A DNA stretch of 64,000 nucleotides, taken from Desmodesmus armatus. Lineage: Eukaryota; Chlorophyta; Chlorophyceae; Sphaeropleales; Scenedesmaceae. Each line of letters opens with the position of its first letter. The stretch's first letter is position 1. A model generated the notes under the pieces. It had not been told where the DNA came from. It ran no database searches and saw nothing but the letters and a program-made list of their open reading frames with translations. The stretch covers positions 124,001 through 188,000 of the forward strand of contig VIIQ02000076.1 of NCBI GenBank assembly GCA_007449985.2, written 5' to 3'. A program made the position numbers and the translations under genes. This document shows positions 34,407 through 46,639 of the stretch, in pieces.

Positions 34407-37400
34407 CTATAACTTTGAACGTGAGCCTGCAGCATCAGCTCCTCTGCATTTCAAAGTCAAAGTTGCACACTCGCACAGCCCACACCCCCTCGCCGCACAC
34501 CCCTCACACTGCTGCCCCTGCAGGGGGTAGGGATCCGGCCCCAGCTTCATCAGGGCCTCTGCAATCACCACCTGCAGCTCTTGGGGGCTGCGGCTGCAGG
34601 ATGGCCCTGCGTTGATGTAGTGCTCAGTCATGTCAAGGGCACCAGCAGGCAGGGACCTGCACAGGGGGGGGGGGAGAGGGGGATGCACAAGCCAATCAGA
34701 GACAGCAGAGATCTATCCTAGAATAAACCCCAGGCTCCAGCCGCCTTGAGTACCAGAGTATGTCGCATTGTAAATCAACCACTTAGCGAGGGTGCTGCTG
34801 CCGCAGTCACCAACAGTAGACGCCTGCGCAGGCACATGACCCCAAGGATGTCCCTACTCCTGTGTGTCTGTGTGCTCAAAGCAAGTGGGGGCTAGCTGGC
34901 AAGGGTCAGCAGGCACTGGCCACAACAGCACAACTCAAAACCACCACAGGCGCAAAACATACTGCGATGCATGAACGATGACCACAATACTGCGATGCAT
35001 GGGCGATGACAACAATGTACGGGCGACGTACTGCGATGCATGGACGATGACAACATTACTCACTTGAGGAACCATGGGTGCTGCTTGATTTGTGCCACCG
35101 TCACTCGCTCGTGTTGGTTGGGGTGCAGCATGCCCTCCAGCAGCTGACGGCACTCAGCAGACAGCCCCGCTGTGTCCTTGAGGGGCCGCTGGGTCATGAG
35201 CTGCAGCCGTTGCATGTCTGGCAGGTTGCTGTCGAAGGGATACTTGCCCACCAGCATGGCGTACAGCATCACACCGGCACTCCATATGTCTGCTTTCTCA
35301 CCATTGTACCTGTGGGCAGCAGCAGCAATGATGTCAGTCAGTGCTCTGTCAGCGATTGTGGATTGGACTGGTGCCTATTCTTGCAAGTGGAATAATCCAT
35401 GTGACAAGCGTTTGTTCATCCCAAACGTACGGCTGTGTGCTGAAAAGGGAAGAGCGCCAGTGGTACGGACGCTTGCACAACAAATGCGCAGCCGGCAAAG
35501 AGGTGCACGCCACCAATGCAGCCAGGCATGGCGTCCCAACACTGCAGCTGCCAGCAGCACTCACCCCAATCCAATGCCTGTTCCGTCAGGGCGCTGTGCT
35601 GTCAGCACCTCTGGGCTCATGTAGTCCATGGTGCCCTGCAGGAATGCAACAGCACACAGACAGACACAGCAGAGCGGGGCAGCACACATGAGATGGCAGC
35701 GATGTTTAGTGTGAAAGTCGCGTCTGACCTAGCTACCGTCCTGACCTAGCTGCTCTTGAAGGTGCTGCTGGTGTGATACTGTTTTATGCAGCGAGTGCAT
35801 GTGCATGTGGCAGGGCAGGTAGCACATGCACAGTGTGGGTATACAGCCTAGGTGAGGATACCATGGTTCAGGCAGTGCCAGTGCCAATATTGTGTGGAAC
35901 AGGCAGTTGCAGGCCACTTGGTTGGCTCCAAAAGAGGACACAAGCTGTGCATACGCTGTCGCTATGCACAAAAGCACTGCGGCAAGCGTGGCAGTCCGTG
36001 CCTTGCTACCTAGCCCTGTCACGCCCCCATGCCCTTCCAAAAAGACACAGCCGCAGGTGCACTTTCAGCGTCACCACATGCAGTGACTGCCGCTGCTCCA
36101 CCCCATACGGCTTACTCACCACTTTAGTGAATGTGAGTGATGCGTCGTGCTTGCTGAGGCCAAAGTCAGCCACCTTGATGATGGGGCGAGACCAACCAGG
36201 CAGCGCCTGCAGGCAGACAGACACGCACACATCGGGACACATAAACACATGCTCACAGGTGGTTTCCAGCATGCCCAAGGTAAGTGCCAACGTTTATGCC
36301 ATTTGAGCCCCTGGGTGTGGCCATGTCTTGCTATGGCAGGCACTTACAGGAAGCAGCTGCCTGGAGAGAAACCGGCAGAAACTCTTGAGTGGGGCTCATG
36401 TTCGCAAGCAACCCAACGGCTGCCGTGTCTGCAGGAACATCCTGAGCAGTCAACCCTTCCCGCATTGGCGGTTGCAAAATGTCCTGCAGTTGTTAGAGGG
36501 TTCCCTAGGTTTTGTCAACCACACCTTGAGCAGTGTGTTTTCCAGCTTGATGTCTCTGTGTGCGATGTTGCGCCTGTGGAAGTACTCCATGGTCAACACA
36601 AGCTGCTGCAGGAACCACCTGTTGACAGGCACACATGTACACACATGTGAATTGTGTGTCAGCATTCATCTAGGGGGCTCAGGGCGTAGGGTTGTGGCAC
36701 TTCTTGTCCATCATGACACAAAGCAGAACACCGACACATGATGCATCATGTGATTTGTAATCATTAGTAATCACCCCCCCCCACCTTGCGTCATCCTCCT
36801 TCATCTTCCCTCCGTTGGCCCTGAGGCACTTGTTGACATATTCAAACAGCATGCCATTCTCTGCCATCTCCAGCACAATATTGAGGTGGTCTCCCGTCAC
36901 AAACACGTCCTTGAGCTTCACAACATGGGGGTGATTCAGCACGTAGTGGTTCTGCAACCTGCACGTTGTGCAGCGCATGTGGACTGTTGTTAGTGTGAGT
37001 GCGGGTGTGGTGGTGGCTCTGCTGTGCTTGCTTCTGCAGGAGAGGCCAGCGGCAGACGGGCAAATGTGGCGGTGCCAAACAGCAGATGGTGGACAGTACA
37101 GTGGTACTGGGTCTATGTTGTGCTAGCAGGTGTTGATTCGGCTGCTCTGAAAGCTGCTGATGCTTTACTGGCCAGATGGTGGGAGCCAGGGCTGCCTTCT
37201 GCTGCTGGTGGCCCAGTGGTGGACCTTGTGAGGTGCAGGACACGTTTCGCCAGCCTGCCCTGCAGGTTCCGCTGCTGCTGTGGTGCGTCGCTGTAAGTTA
37301 ACTGAATACTAAAAACTCTACTTTAAGCAGGGAGCAGCACACGAGCACACGTGCTGGGCAGTGGCAACACTCACTCCGAGGGGACAAAGCGTATGAGCAG

Positions 37401-37583
37401 CTCTGCTTTGGCCCTTGGCAGGTTCGTCAGCTGGACCCGCTTGATCGCAACCTCCTCGCCTGTCTTGCTCTTGTAGTGGTACACTGCCCCGTATGCGCCC
37501 TGTCCAAGCTTGATTGGCTGCCCGCGTGCATCCAGCACAGGCTGGTAGTCTCCCAGGGGGCCAGGTGCTGCTTGCTGTGCCAT
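34407..37583 (-). CDS. SnRK2-like serine/threonine protein kinase
   Basis: Seven exons close to 376 residues: 37583-37375, 36958-36785, 36618-36525, 36206-36120, 35635-35565, 35309-35064 and 34656-34407. All kinase signatures are intact: Gly loop LGQGAYGAV (26-34), VAIK with Lys48, AHRDIKLEN with Asp150, VADFGLSK with Asp173, GTMDYMSPEVL, ADIWSAGVMLYAMLVGKYPF and the subdomain XI block RVTVAQIKQHPWFLKSLPAG. The order HPWFLK-LP and the length resemble plant SnRK2, kinases of osmotic and nutrient-stress signalling, rather than CDPK (no EF hands). A 12-residue insert (CLRANGGKMKED) follows the helix C-side region. The last exon ends in a Cys-rich stretch (CEGCAARGCGLCEC), which could be genuine or reading past an unseen donor after PYPLQG. 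The specific pathway is not shown. Confidence 0.87.
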
Positions 37584-38201
37584 CACTGTTGTGCTGCCCT
37601 GCCTGCCTGCCTGCCTCCCTGTGGTGCACTAGGTGCGGTTTAAACGACTGCTGTACGACAGAGCAACGTCCTCGCTGCGATCAGGGTGCGGGAACAGATG
37701 CCACAGCAGTAGCAAGGTTGGGCGACCTTCCTTCTGTCGACACTTCAACTTGAGCGTGCTGATCAGTCGCGTCGCTTGCGCTGGGGACACTGGAATCAGT
37801 CTGGTATGTGCGCCCGGGTTTGCCCCGTCTTCGACGCTTCTGTCGACCTGCCACTGACCTGCCATGCACATGAACGGTGGGTTGGTCCGTTGTCTGACCA
37901 GCGGCCGGGCCAGATGTCAGCATCATCCGACTAGTCACATCACATGCGATTGTGCAGGAGGTGTGTTCAGTCAGCAGGCGGGGTTGCCAACCCATGGGCC
38001 AACGTCAGCTTCGTCCTTACAACTACCATGGACAGTATGTGGCATCAACAGATATGTCTTAACTTGCAGTTGTGCCGCAAAATACAGAAGGTGTCCTGCG
38101 CGTGCCTTTGAACACAACCATCAGCCAGATCATCATTGATCTGACTAACAAGTTTTGTCGTCAAGAGGGGGTCCTCATGGACACTATCGTTTATCTGAGC
38201 C
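37584..38201. promoter_or_regulatory. divergent promoter region between kinase and NIPA-like gene
   Basis: About 620 bp separate the two start codons. I see no TATA box or clear operator-like repeat. Short open frames here show no domain. Confidence 0.45.
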
Positions 38202-41200
38202 ATGGAACAAGCTTCACAACAAGCGCTGTCGCCCGCAGCTGCTGTCCTTGAAGTTGGAGCAGCAGCTGCACCCGCTCTAGCAGCAGCAGCAAGTGGTGGT
38301 GCGTCAGCGACAGCATGGGGTCTCCTGTTGGCGCTAGCTGCTGCTGCTGGCAACAATATCGGCAAGGGCTTGCAGAAGGCAGCCACGCGAGGGCTGCCTG
38401 CTCTCACACTTGCCCGCAAGGAGGTAAAGCAGGGTCAGCAACATGTGTTGATGCAGCAGACTGCTTCAGTTTAGGGTGAAAGGGCTCAGGGTAGAGCCCT
38501 TTCGGGTCAAGCCTTTGAAGAGGGTGGGTGTTGACCAAGAGCCCTGAGTGTGTTGCATGCTAGGACAGGGTGTCCTCAGGGCGGAGCAGCAGGACTGACA
38601 AATTGCACGGCATGACTGCTGAGGCACAACATATGCAGCAGTAGCAGCACCAGCAGCAGGAGGGATAAGAAAGTTTTGGTCTTGTTTGCCTTTGCAGCCT
38701 GCACTTGCAGTCTAGCCTGGCGCCAACACTTTCTCAAGACTTTCTGTGAAGCAAGCCAGGCGATGCATCCTGTTGCAGAAGAGGTAGTCAGCTACACCCG
38801 CCTCAACTGCTTGCCTTGCTGTGTGTGCAGGTGCTGTTTGCCTACATCAGCAACCCTGTCTGGCTGGGTGGTCTGCTGCTGGATGTAGCAGGAGGAGGGG
38901 CCATGCTGGGAGCACTAGCAGCAGCACCAGTCAGCCTGGTGCAGCCAGTAGCTGCCTTTGGCCTCGTACTGCTAGCAGCCTTCAGTCATTTTGTACTGCA
39001 GGTGGGTGGTACAGATGGGCTTCTTTCAAATCCGAAATAAATAAAAAAAACGATCCAGCGACCCAGGCAGCAGGCGTGTATTGTACTTGTGTTTTGTAGG
39101 AAACTTACAGGTTAGGTGCAGGGGAGGGTGGGCTCAGCAGCCTTCAGTCACTTTGTACTGCAGGTGGGTCAGGTGCAGTTAAATTAAAGGTACAGTAATT
39201 TGCGCGGCACAGCAGTGCAACCCGCCAGGTAGTCAGGGGCTCATGGGGGAGGCTGGGCCCAGGTACAGGGGAGGCTGGGCCCAGCAGTCTGTACAAATAC
39301 ATATTTGGTTGGAACCAGTCTCGTCTACCAGCCTCTGTTGCCCCTACCGGCCCCTTGTGTGTGTCTTGAGGCGTCTGAAGGGGCGGTTAGGCATGGTCCT
39401 GATGCAGTGGGAGTAGTAGCAGGAAACTCAGGCGCCATCTTGACGTCTGAACCCCCAAGTAGCCTCATTGCACTTGCCCCTTGCACGCCCCTTGCTTTTT
39501 GTTCCTGGAGACATGTCACAGATGATGTCGTAACAGATGGTGACGTGGTGTTGAAGGAACGAGGCATGCGGTGTGGGACCTGATTGCATAGTACCATATG
39601 GTCATGCATGACCACGTGTAAGACACAATATCCCCCCCCCCTCCACTCGTCAAAACCCAATGCAGGAGCGTCTGACTGCCCAGCAGTGGCAAGGTGCAGC
39701 AGTAGCGACACTTGGCATCATAGGAATGGGCATCAGCGGCAGCAGTACCACCAGCAGCATCACCACTCACTCTGGTACAGCCACATCAGCAGCAGTACCA
39801 TTACCAGAAGCAGCTGAGCCACCAGCAGCAGTTCCAACCCCTCCTCCTCCCGCAATAGCAGCAGCAGAGGAATCTGGCCCCTCGCCGTTCAGGGTTTTGT
39901 TCTGGTTCGTGCTGCTGCTGGGGTGCCTGGGGTTTGAAATCATCCGGCGGCAGCGACAGCTGGCAGCAGCAGCGGCACGGCGGCGGCGGCTGGGGCCGGC
40001 AGCAGTGGCGGCTGACGGCGGCAGCAGTGGCAGCAGTGAGGCTGCAGTGTGTGGGGTGGAGGCTGGCTGCTGCTTTGGCTTCAGTGCGGCTGCAGCCAGG
40101 ACAGGTGTGTGACTTTTGTTTCTGTTTGACATGGGGTGTACATCTGCAGCTGCCAGATCTGAGCCTATTCATTGCTTTTTTTGAACAGCTGTACCGCCCT
40201 GAACGCAGCGGCTCTTTTTGTCTGTAGAGGCCAGCAAGAGCTGAATGCAGCGCAACCACGCTTACCAAGGTTTCTTGGGCACGATGACGCCTTGCAAGGG
40301 GCACGATGAAGGAAGGGACAACCCAGACAGCTGCGTATGCTGACAGTTTGTTACTGCTGCTGCTGCTGTTGTTGCTGTCAGGTTTCCAGCTGTCAGCGCA
40401 GCTAGGGTACAGCTGGCTAATCGTACCCCTGGGCATAGCATCGTCCTTGGGGCTCACCAGCAGCGGTTTAGTGCTGCAGACGCAAGGGTTCAAGCATGGA
40501 AGTGCGCTGGTGGTTTGTACGACTGCAGCAGCTGCCAGCATTGTCGCAGGTGCGTAACAAGGCCACTGTGTAGGAGCAACCCTGTGGGCTATGTGGCGAC
40601 ATGCTTGAGCAGGCACGACTATGTTGGACCTCGAAGGTATTGCAGATACTTGCTTGGTAGTGCGGTGGTGTGCGTCATGTTGTCGTTGCTGCTGACAATA
40701 GGATGGCATTCTTGCGACTTGATGGCCTGCTTTGCAGCCCCAGCAGTGCCCACATGCTGTGCTGTGCTGTGCTGTGCCCTGCAGGTGTTGTGATGGGGTT
40801 GCTTGCCTTGTCAGAGCCCCTCCCAGCCAGCCGCAGCATGCAGCTGCTGCTACTAGCAAGCTGGGCAGCTGTGGCACTGGGAGTCAGTAGCATGGCTGGG
40901 CCAACAAGCAGCAGCAGCAGTAGCAGCAGCAGCGGTCGAGGGGGTTTGCTAGGTCTTGTGCGGCTGCAGTTGGCTGCATTGGCTAAGGCAGTACTGCTCC
41001 TGTTGCCGAGAGGGCTTAGGCGCAGGCTTCCTCGCACGGTTTTGCACTGGTTGGGGCGAGGGGCCAATGTGCCTGGCGGCTTGGGTTTAGGAGTGTACCT
41101 GCGACAGTTGATAAACCGCGCTAAAGGTGGCAGGGCTGGCAGTAGCAGTGGCGATAATGCCCTATCTCTGCGGTTTTATGATGATGCAGCGGTTGCTGAG

Positions 41201-41572
41201 GTTTTGGAGGGGCTGGGTTTTGGAGCTTCTGGTGACGGGTTCTCCGAAGGGAGGTGGCAACAGCAGCAGGAAGGGACGCCGGCTGGTGACGGGGTTTTGC
41301 GCAGCACGGCAGCATTAGGGCTTACTGATGATGGGGGCCCTGGGCTGCCAGTGTTTGGGGTGTCAGCAGCCACTGCACCAACAGCAGCAGACGAGGCAGC
41401 ACAAGCAGCAGCAGCGCCGTTTGGGTTGCAACCTCCTGTAGTGGCAGCAGTTGGGGGTGTGGGGGTTGCAGGTCAGTTGCAAGTGGGTGTTGGTGCACCT
41501 GGGGGTATGCATGGCACAAGCTCCCCTGACTTTGGTGGGGTGCTGGCACCCCTTGGGGGTCGTCGAATGTGA
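38202..41572 (+). CDS. NIPA-like / DMT-superfamily membrane transporter
   Basis: Five exons close to 595 residues: 38202-38423, 38831-39001, 39666-40104, 40382-40549 and 40785-41572. The N-terminal part resembles plant NIPA-like (putative magnesium transporter) and EamA-type proteins: GNNIGKGLQKAATRGLPALT, a PVSLVQPVAAFGLVLLAAFSHF helix pair, ERLTAQQWQGAAVATLGIIG, and later YSWLIVPLGIASSLGLTSSGLVLQ with GLLALSEPLPAS. I count about eight to nine hydrophobic segments in the first 370 residues. A charged Ala/Arg/Ser loop of about 100 residues interrupts the membrane part (exon 3). The last 230 residues are hydrophilic, Gly/Ala/Gln-rich and poorly conserved-looking. Substrate is unknown; magnesium is the usual annotation for relatives. 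Confidence 0.75.
39130..39172 (+). repeat. copy of exon 2 3' edge in intron 2 of the NIPA-like gene
   Basis: The last 30 bp of exon 2 and its donor (GCAGCCTTCAGTCATTTTGTACTGCAG|GTGGGT, 38977-39007) recur about 155 bp downstream with one or two changes. Another nearby direct repeat (GGGGAGGCTGGGCCCAG) follows at 39245-39285. Confidence 0.85.
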
Positions 41573-42543
41573 TCATGGACTTTTGAGCTACCACTTCCTT
41601 TGCTGGCTGCTGCCACAAGCAGCACCACCAGCAATATTGACTTTTGTCTGTGGCATCACTGCACGTGACCTGATGATTACTTATGGTTCTCGTAACATAG
41701 AGACCACTGCCTTGGCTGGAGTGACAGACATTGCTGGCGATTTGTCACACTGTGTGCTGAGGAACTTCACTGCATGGTGGATTGGCATCCTATACAGATG
41801 TGATCGGTGCATTCATGGACACAACCAGCTCCACCTACAACTCTCGTGCAGCAGCACGCAATTGCTAAGCGTTGGTGTCAGTCATGTTCTTCTGTAGGTT
41901 GCCAGTGCTGTTGAGGTGAAACCTTTGCTTGTGCCGCATGGCGGCCAGGGTCACATGATGGCTTGCTGCATGGCGGCCAGGGTCACATTGCCTTGACCTG
42001 GGCACTTTCAGTCAGGTTCACAGGGCTCCTTTCACGCAGCCTGGCCCAGGCTTCCTTCTTTGAACAAGCAAGTAGCGGAAACACCTGGCACGCTCCCCAA
42101 CAACCCAAGCAGATTATTGTAATAACGTTCACCTACCCAGTTTGAAGGAGGGTGGACAGAATGCTGAAACGGTGTGGCGCTGCAGTAACCTCAGAAAAGT
42201 TGTGTTGATCATGTACTTAGCACACATTTCAATTGTTTACAGCAACATGCAAGTTCTGGCATGCTGAACCCAAGCAATATGCAAGTTCTGTCTTGCTGAA
42301 CCCAAGCAACACAACTATGTCAACTCGTGCACTGCACCAGCAACATCAGGCCGGAATATCAAACACTCAACCACCGTGGTTTTCGGAACATTGAGCAATC
42401 CAAATACATTTGCCACACACTCACAGCCAGGCCTGACCCAGACTATGCTGCATTGTCAACCAGACTCCACCACATGTGGCCGCCACAACATGTACATGCC
42501 AAGGACCACAGCGCACTGCGCCTTGCAACATCAGGGTACTGCT
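41573..42543. other. convergent intergenic region
   Basis: It contains the 3' ends of the NIPA-like (+) and F-box/LRR (-) genes. TGTAA near 42118 and its minus-strand counterpart TTACA near 42237 are possible polyadenylation signals. Two small direct repeats are present (GGCGGCCAGGGTCACAT at about 41940/41973; TTGCTGAACCCAAGCAA-like at about 42260/42290). No coding exon is supported. Confidence 0.5.
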
Positions 42544-45130
42544 TCAAGGTCCAACTTGGTGACTGGAGGCCCCGGCCTCTGCTTGGCCCGGCAACTTCTG
42601 CAGCACAGCTGCCAGGCTGGCCTGCACCCCCCTGAGCTCCCGTCGCAACTGTACAATCTCCCCCTGCTGCTGTGCCATCTCCTCCTGCTGCTGTGCAATT
42701 TGCCCCTGCTGCTGCGCAATTTGCCCCTGCAGCTGATCAATCTCCCCCTGCTGCTGTGCCATCTGCTGCTCCTGGGCCTGCTGCACGTCTGCTGCACACC
42801 TCACCAACACTGCCATCAGCTCAGGGGTCCTGTTGTCCTCAGAGACCTGCTGCAGGATGGCCTGCTGGAGGGCCTGGGGCAACTGGCGGGCCAAACTGGT
42901 GGTGCCGTCACCAGCCTGCAGCAGCAATGTAACAAAGCCAACAGACAGTGTGCGCACATATGCGGTAGCTATAGCAGCAGCAGTGACAGCGAATGTAGGG
43001 TGTGTGGTAGGGTACACTCCTTGCCGCAAGGCTACACTAGTTTGCCATGTGTAAATATATGGCGGTCCTGTGCCAAGGTCGCTCTGCAAACTAGACAATA
43101 GTCCATGGTGGCCACCAGATGATAGGGAAGGTCAGCACCAAGCCAGACACTTGCGATTAGTGTTGAGCACGCAGCTTCAGCCTGCTAATGCGTTCAGTCA
43201 AAGCCCACAATGCAAGCCTCCGACCCTCACCTCCTCGCATGTCATGTCAAGCCACACGCGATCCGTACTGCCCTGCTCAGACTGTGCGTCCACAGACAAG
43301 TTCTTCAGCCGTGTGCAGCTAGCCAGGTTCAGCGCACCCAACAAACAAGCCAGGTTGTTGATGCTGACCTTCACCACGCGCAGCTGTGTGAGGCTTGCCA
43401 AAGCCCGCCACACCTTAGGAAACATTGGCAAGTCTTGCATCTCCAATGTCAGGCTGGTCAGGTGCTGCAGCGGCCGCCAGCCCGTCAGCATGCTGCTCAA
43501 GAGCTCTGCCTCAAAGTCTTGCGAATGCAGCCAGCCGCGCAGGGGCGTGCGTGCAAGGGTGATGTTTTCCAGGTTGGGGCAGCAGGCAGCCAGAAGGGAG
43601 GCACTGTGGCCATCATGGATCAGGTCCAAGTTCACATGCAGTCTGGTCAGCTGCAGCAGCTGCCGCCCAGCAGCAAACATGTGCTGGCACATGTCTGCAC
43701 TCAGCCAAGTTCCACTAATGTCCATCCAAACCAGCTGTGAGGAGGCTGTTACTGCCGCTGCATCTAGGTCTGACAGCAGTGTCACCTCTGAGTCGATGAT
43801 GGGCAGACTCAGATAGGTGAGCTGTGTCAGTGCTGTCAGCACAGACAGGGTGCCAGGCCCCTCCAGTGTACTGTACATCAGATCCAGAAACTGCAGTGCT
43901 GTCATGTTGGCAAGCACCTCCATGCTGACTGGCCCTGCACGCACCTCAAACTCCTCCAGGCCTGTCAGCGCACAGAGGCCCGGGGCTGTGCTGGCACTCA
44001 GTCTCTTGCTGGTGTCGTTGCTGTCTGCCCAGTGGATGTCCAGGCGCGTGAGGGACTGGGGCAGCTGCTGGAAGCTGGCCGGGGTGAACATGCCTTCCAC
44101 CAGCGTCAGCTCCTCCAGCCGAGAGAGGCTGCTCAGGTGCTGCAGCACATCATCATGGATCACCTCCCCAAACAGCCGCAACAACAGCAAATCCTGCAGT
44201 TTTGGCAGGGCCTGCTGCAGCTGGCTGCGGAGGTTAGAGGTGACTGCATTGGGGAGGTTGCAATACAGGGGGCCACCGATTGAGAGGCCCTGCAGTTGAG
44301 TCAGGGCAGCCAACCCCAGCACCTCCACATTGCAGCTGTCAAGCAGCAGGCACGTCAGCGCTGTGGCTGCAGACAACTGCACCGGCGTATGTGGGGCAGC
44401 AGGGGCGGCCTCTACTGCATCTGCTGCCTCTGCTGCTGTTGCCCCGCCTCACTGCTCTCGTCGCTAGCCTGCACAGCTGCGAGTGTCACACCGAAGCAAC
44501 GCAAGCTCTCCAGGCCTGGTAGCCGTTGAAGGCTCGGAAGCTGCAGCACGGGCATTTGCTCGGTGGTTGGGGCGGGGACGGGCATGGTGGGGTACAGCTC
44601 TGTGATGCCTGCATTGCTGTTTGTTGCCAGCCAAGCTGAGAGGCTGTCAAACCGTTTTGGCACTGCCTCGGACACCTTCCACAAGTTCAGCTTGATGCTG
44701 TCTGTGCCCAGCACTGCTGCTGTGCGCCATGCTGCTGCAACCAGTGCTGCACTACCAAAGCGCTCTGCGGGTTTCAGCACTGCCAGGATGCGTGCCAGCA
44801 GCTGCACAGGCAGCTCGCAGATGGTGGTACCACCGGTGGCCTGAGCAGAACATAGCAGGACGCAGCAGCATACGGGCAGTGAGATCGCTCAAAGACGACG
44901 CAGGACATCAGACTCTATGCTGCCATGCAGTTCTGCCGGCCATCGATTGATGGCAGGCCATGCCTACCAAGAGGGAACCCCCCTTGATCAAGTGCTCATG
45001 AGCAGCAGCAGCACAAGGCAGTGTGGGGCAACCGCCAAACCGCACAGATGCTTGTGAGGCTCAATTCTGGATGTTTCAAAAAAGAGTTACGGTTTTAGGG
45101 AACGCGGCAACGCACCTCTGCATCCGCCAT
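42544..45130 (-). CDS. F-box-like leucine-rich-repeat protein with coiled-coil tail
   Basis: Four exons close to 695 residues: 45130-45116 (just MADAE), 44840-44492, 44414-43231 and 43083-42544. Exon 2 begins with an F-box-like helix set, ICELPVQLLARILAVLKPAE followed by RFGSAALVAAAWRTAA. Exon 3 carries about a dozen LRRs (for example LTALTQLTYLSLP, LQHLTSLTLEMQDL, LASLTQLRVVKVSINNL). The last exon ends in a Gln-rich heptad stretch (EIDQLQGQIAQQQGQIAQQQ), a likely coiled coil. F-box/LRR proteins usually present substrates to SCF ubiquitin ligases; that role is inferred. The 77-nt intron between exons 2 and 3 (GTGTGA...ATGCAG) is the one short-intron solution I found that keeps the frame; other choices hit a stop. 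Confidence 0.8.
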
Positions 45131-45819
45131 TTGCACGAACGATCCTGAGCGACGTTGATTGCTTGCCAAGTGAGGTAAGCGAGGCACCTTTGCGCTATCA
45201 AGACAGACTATTTTGATGACAGGACACTGCCTGAAGGATGCTGAGCATCGCCCTCGATCTTGCAAACCATTTGGCCAGGTTTGGCCAATACCTGAACGTC
45301 ATGTGGCAGTTAGTCCCAATTGAATGTGCTCCACATGGATCATGTCTGCAGATCATGTCTGCCTGATTGGCCAGACGGTGGCATACAACAGCCACGACCC
45401 CAGCACGACCCTTGTACTCCCTAGCATGCACAAGGCGATCCAGTTGCAGTCAACCCTTGGAGGCTGACCATGTCTCATGCGTCGCACAGATTTCCTGAAT
45501 TTGATGGTGTCGCCAGATGTGATCTGGACTGTTGTTCAGCTGCTGTGTCAAGGTCTGCAATTGCAATTTGCAGTGGGTCTCTGAGTTACATGTCTGAGGC
45601 AACGGGGTTCCTGCACCAAGCAGTGCAAGAGTGTAACAGCTACTGGCAGTGCACTGGCCATGGCATGATGCAAGCTGCTACACCTGTCAAGTCACCAGCA
45701 ACAGGCACACGCAGCTGTGCCTGCATACAATGTAGCATAAATCTATCTGGATTGCATTGCTGAACATAAACATACCGCCATATCATGGGTGTTATGGAAG
45801 TGCTGCCGACACAGCCATG

Positions 45820-46200
45820 TGCACAGTCGTAGGCAACAAGCCGCCAGCCACACCATCTGTGCTGCAGTATGTGCAAACACAGAAGATGAATGCCACACTC
45901 AGACGACTTGCACGGGGCTGTGTTGTAGGCAACACGCCCGTCAGCCACACCATCTGTGCTGCAGTCTGTGCAAACACTGAGAATGAATGCCATATTCAGA
46001 CGACTCGCACGGGGCTGTGTCGTAGGCAACAAGCCTGCCAGCCACACCATCTGTGTCGCAGTCTGTGCTAACACAGAAGATGAATGCCACATTCAGACGA
46101 CTCGCACGGGGCTGTGTCGTAGGCAACAAGCCTGCCGGCCACACCCTCTGTGCTGCAGTCTGCGCAAACACAGAAGATGAATGCCACATTCAGAAGGCAA
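45820..46200. repeat. 97-bp minisatellite, about four units
   Basis: The anchor CCACACCATCTGTG recurs at 45848, 45945, 46042 and 46139 (last with CCACACCCTCTGTG), exactly 97 bp apart. Each unit also carries AGATGAATGCCACA-like and CGTAGGCAACAAGCC-like blocks. Because 97 is not a multiple of three, it cannot encode a repeated peptide in one frame. Confidence 0.93.
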
Positions 46201-46639
46201 ATAGTCATAGCAAGGCCCCACAGGCTGGGCAGTACTGCCGTTCAGCCCTTGAAGTAACTGACAACACAACCAGACATGTGTTGCTCAGTGCACTACTGAG
46301 TGCAGGGTTGGGTATCATGCTGTGGCTGCTGCACCCAACGCTTTTGTTGAGGAAGGCGTGCATGCTTGGGAAACATTGCCATGCATGCACTCAACAGCTG
46401 GCCTACCCTATGTGCTTGGAAGTGTCCTGCACAGGGCCAACCTCCCTGCGGCGCCTTTGCGCAGAGGCCAATGCACAGGTGCATCAGCATATGACTGAGT
46501 ACAACACTATGCGATTGCACTGGGGTGATCACTGTGTGACAGTCAACACAGCACACGCCAATCCTGCTTCTGTCTACCACGCTGCCACCAGCCCGCACAG
46601 ACTAACACAAGCCAGTCATGCTCATGCGGCAAAGCCCTG

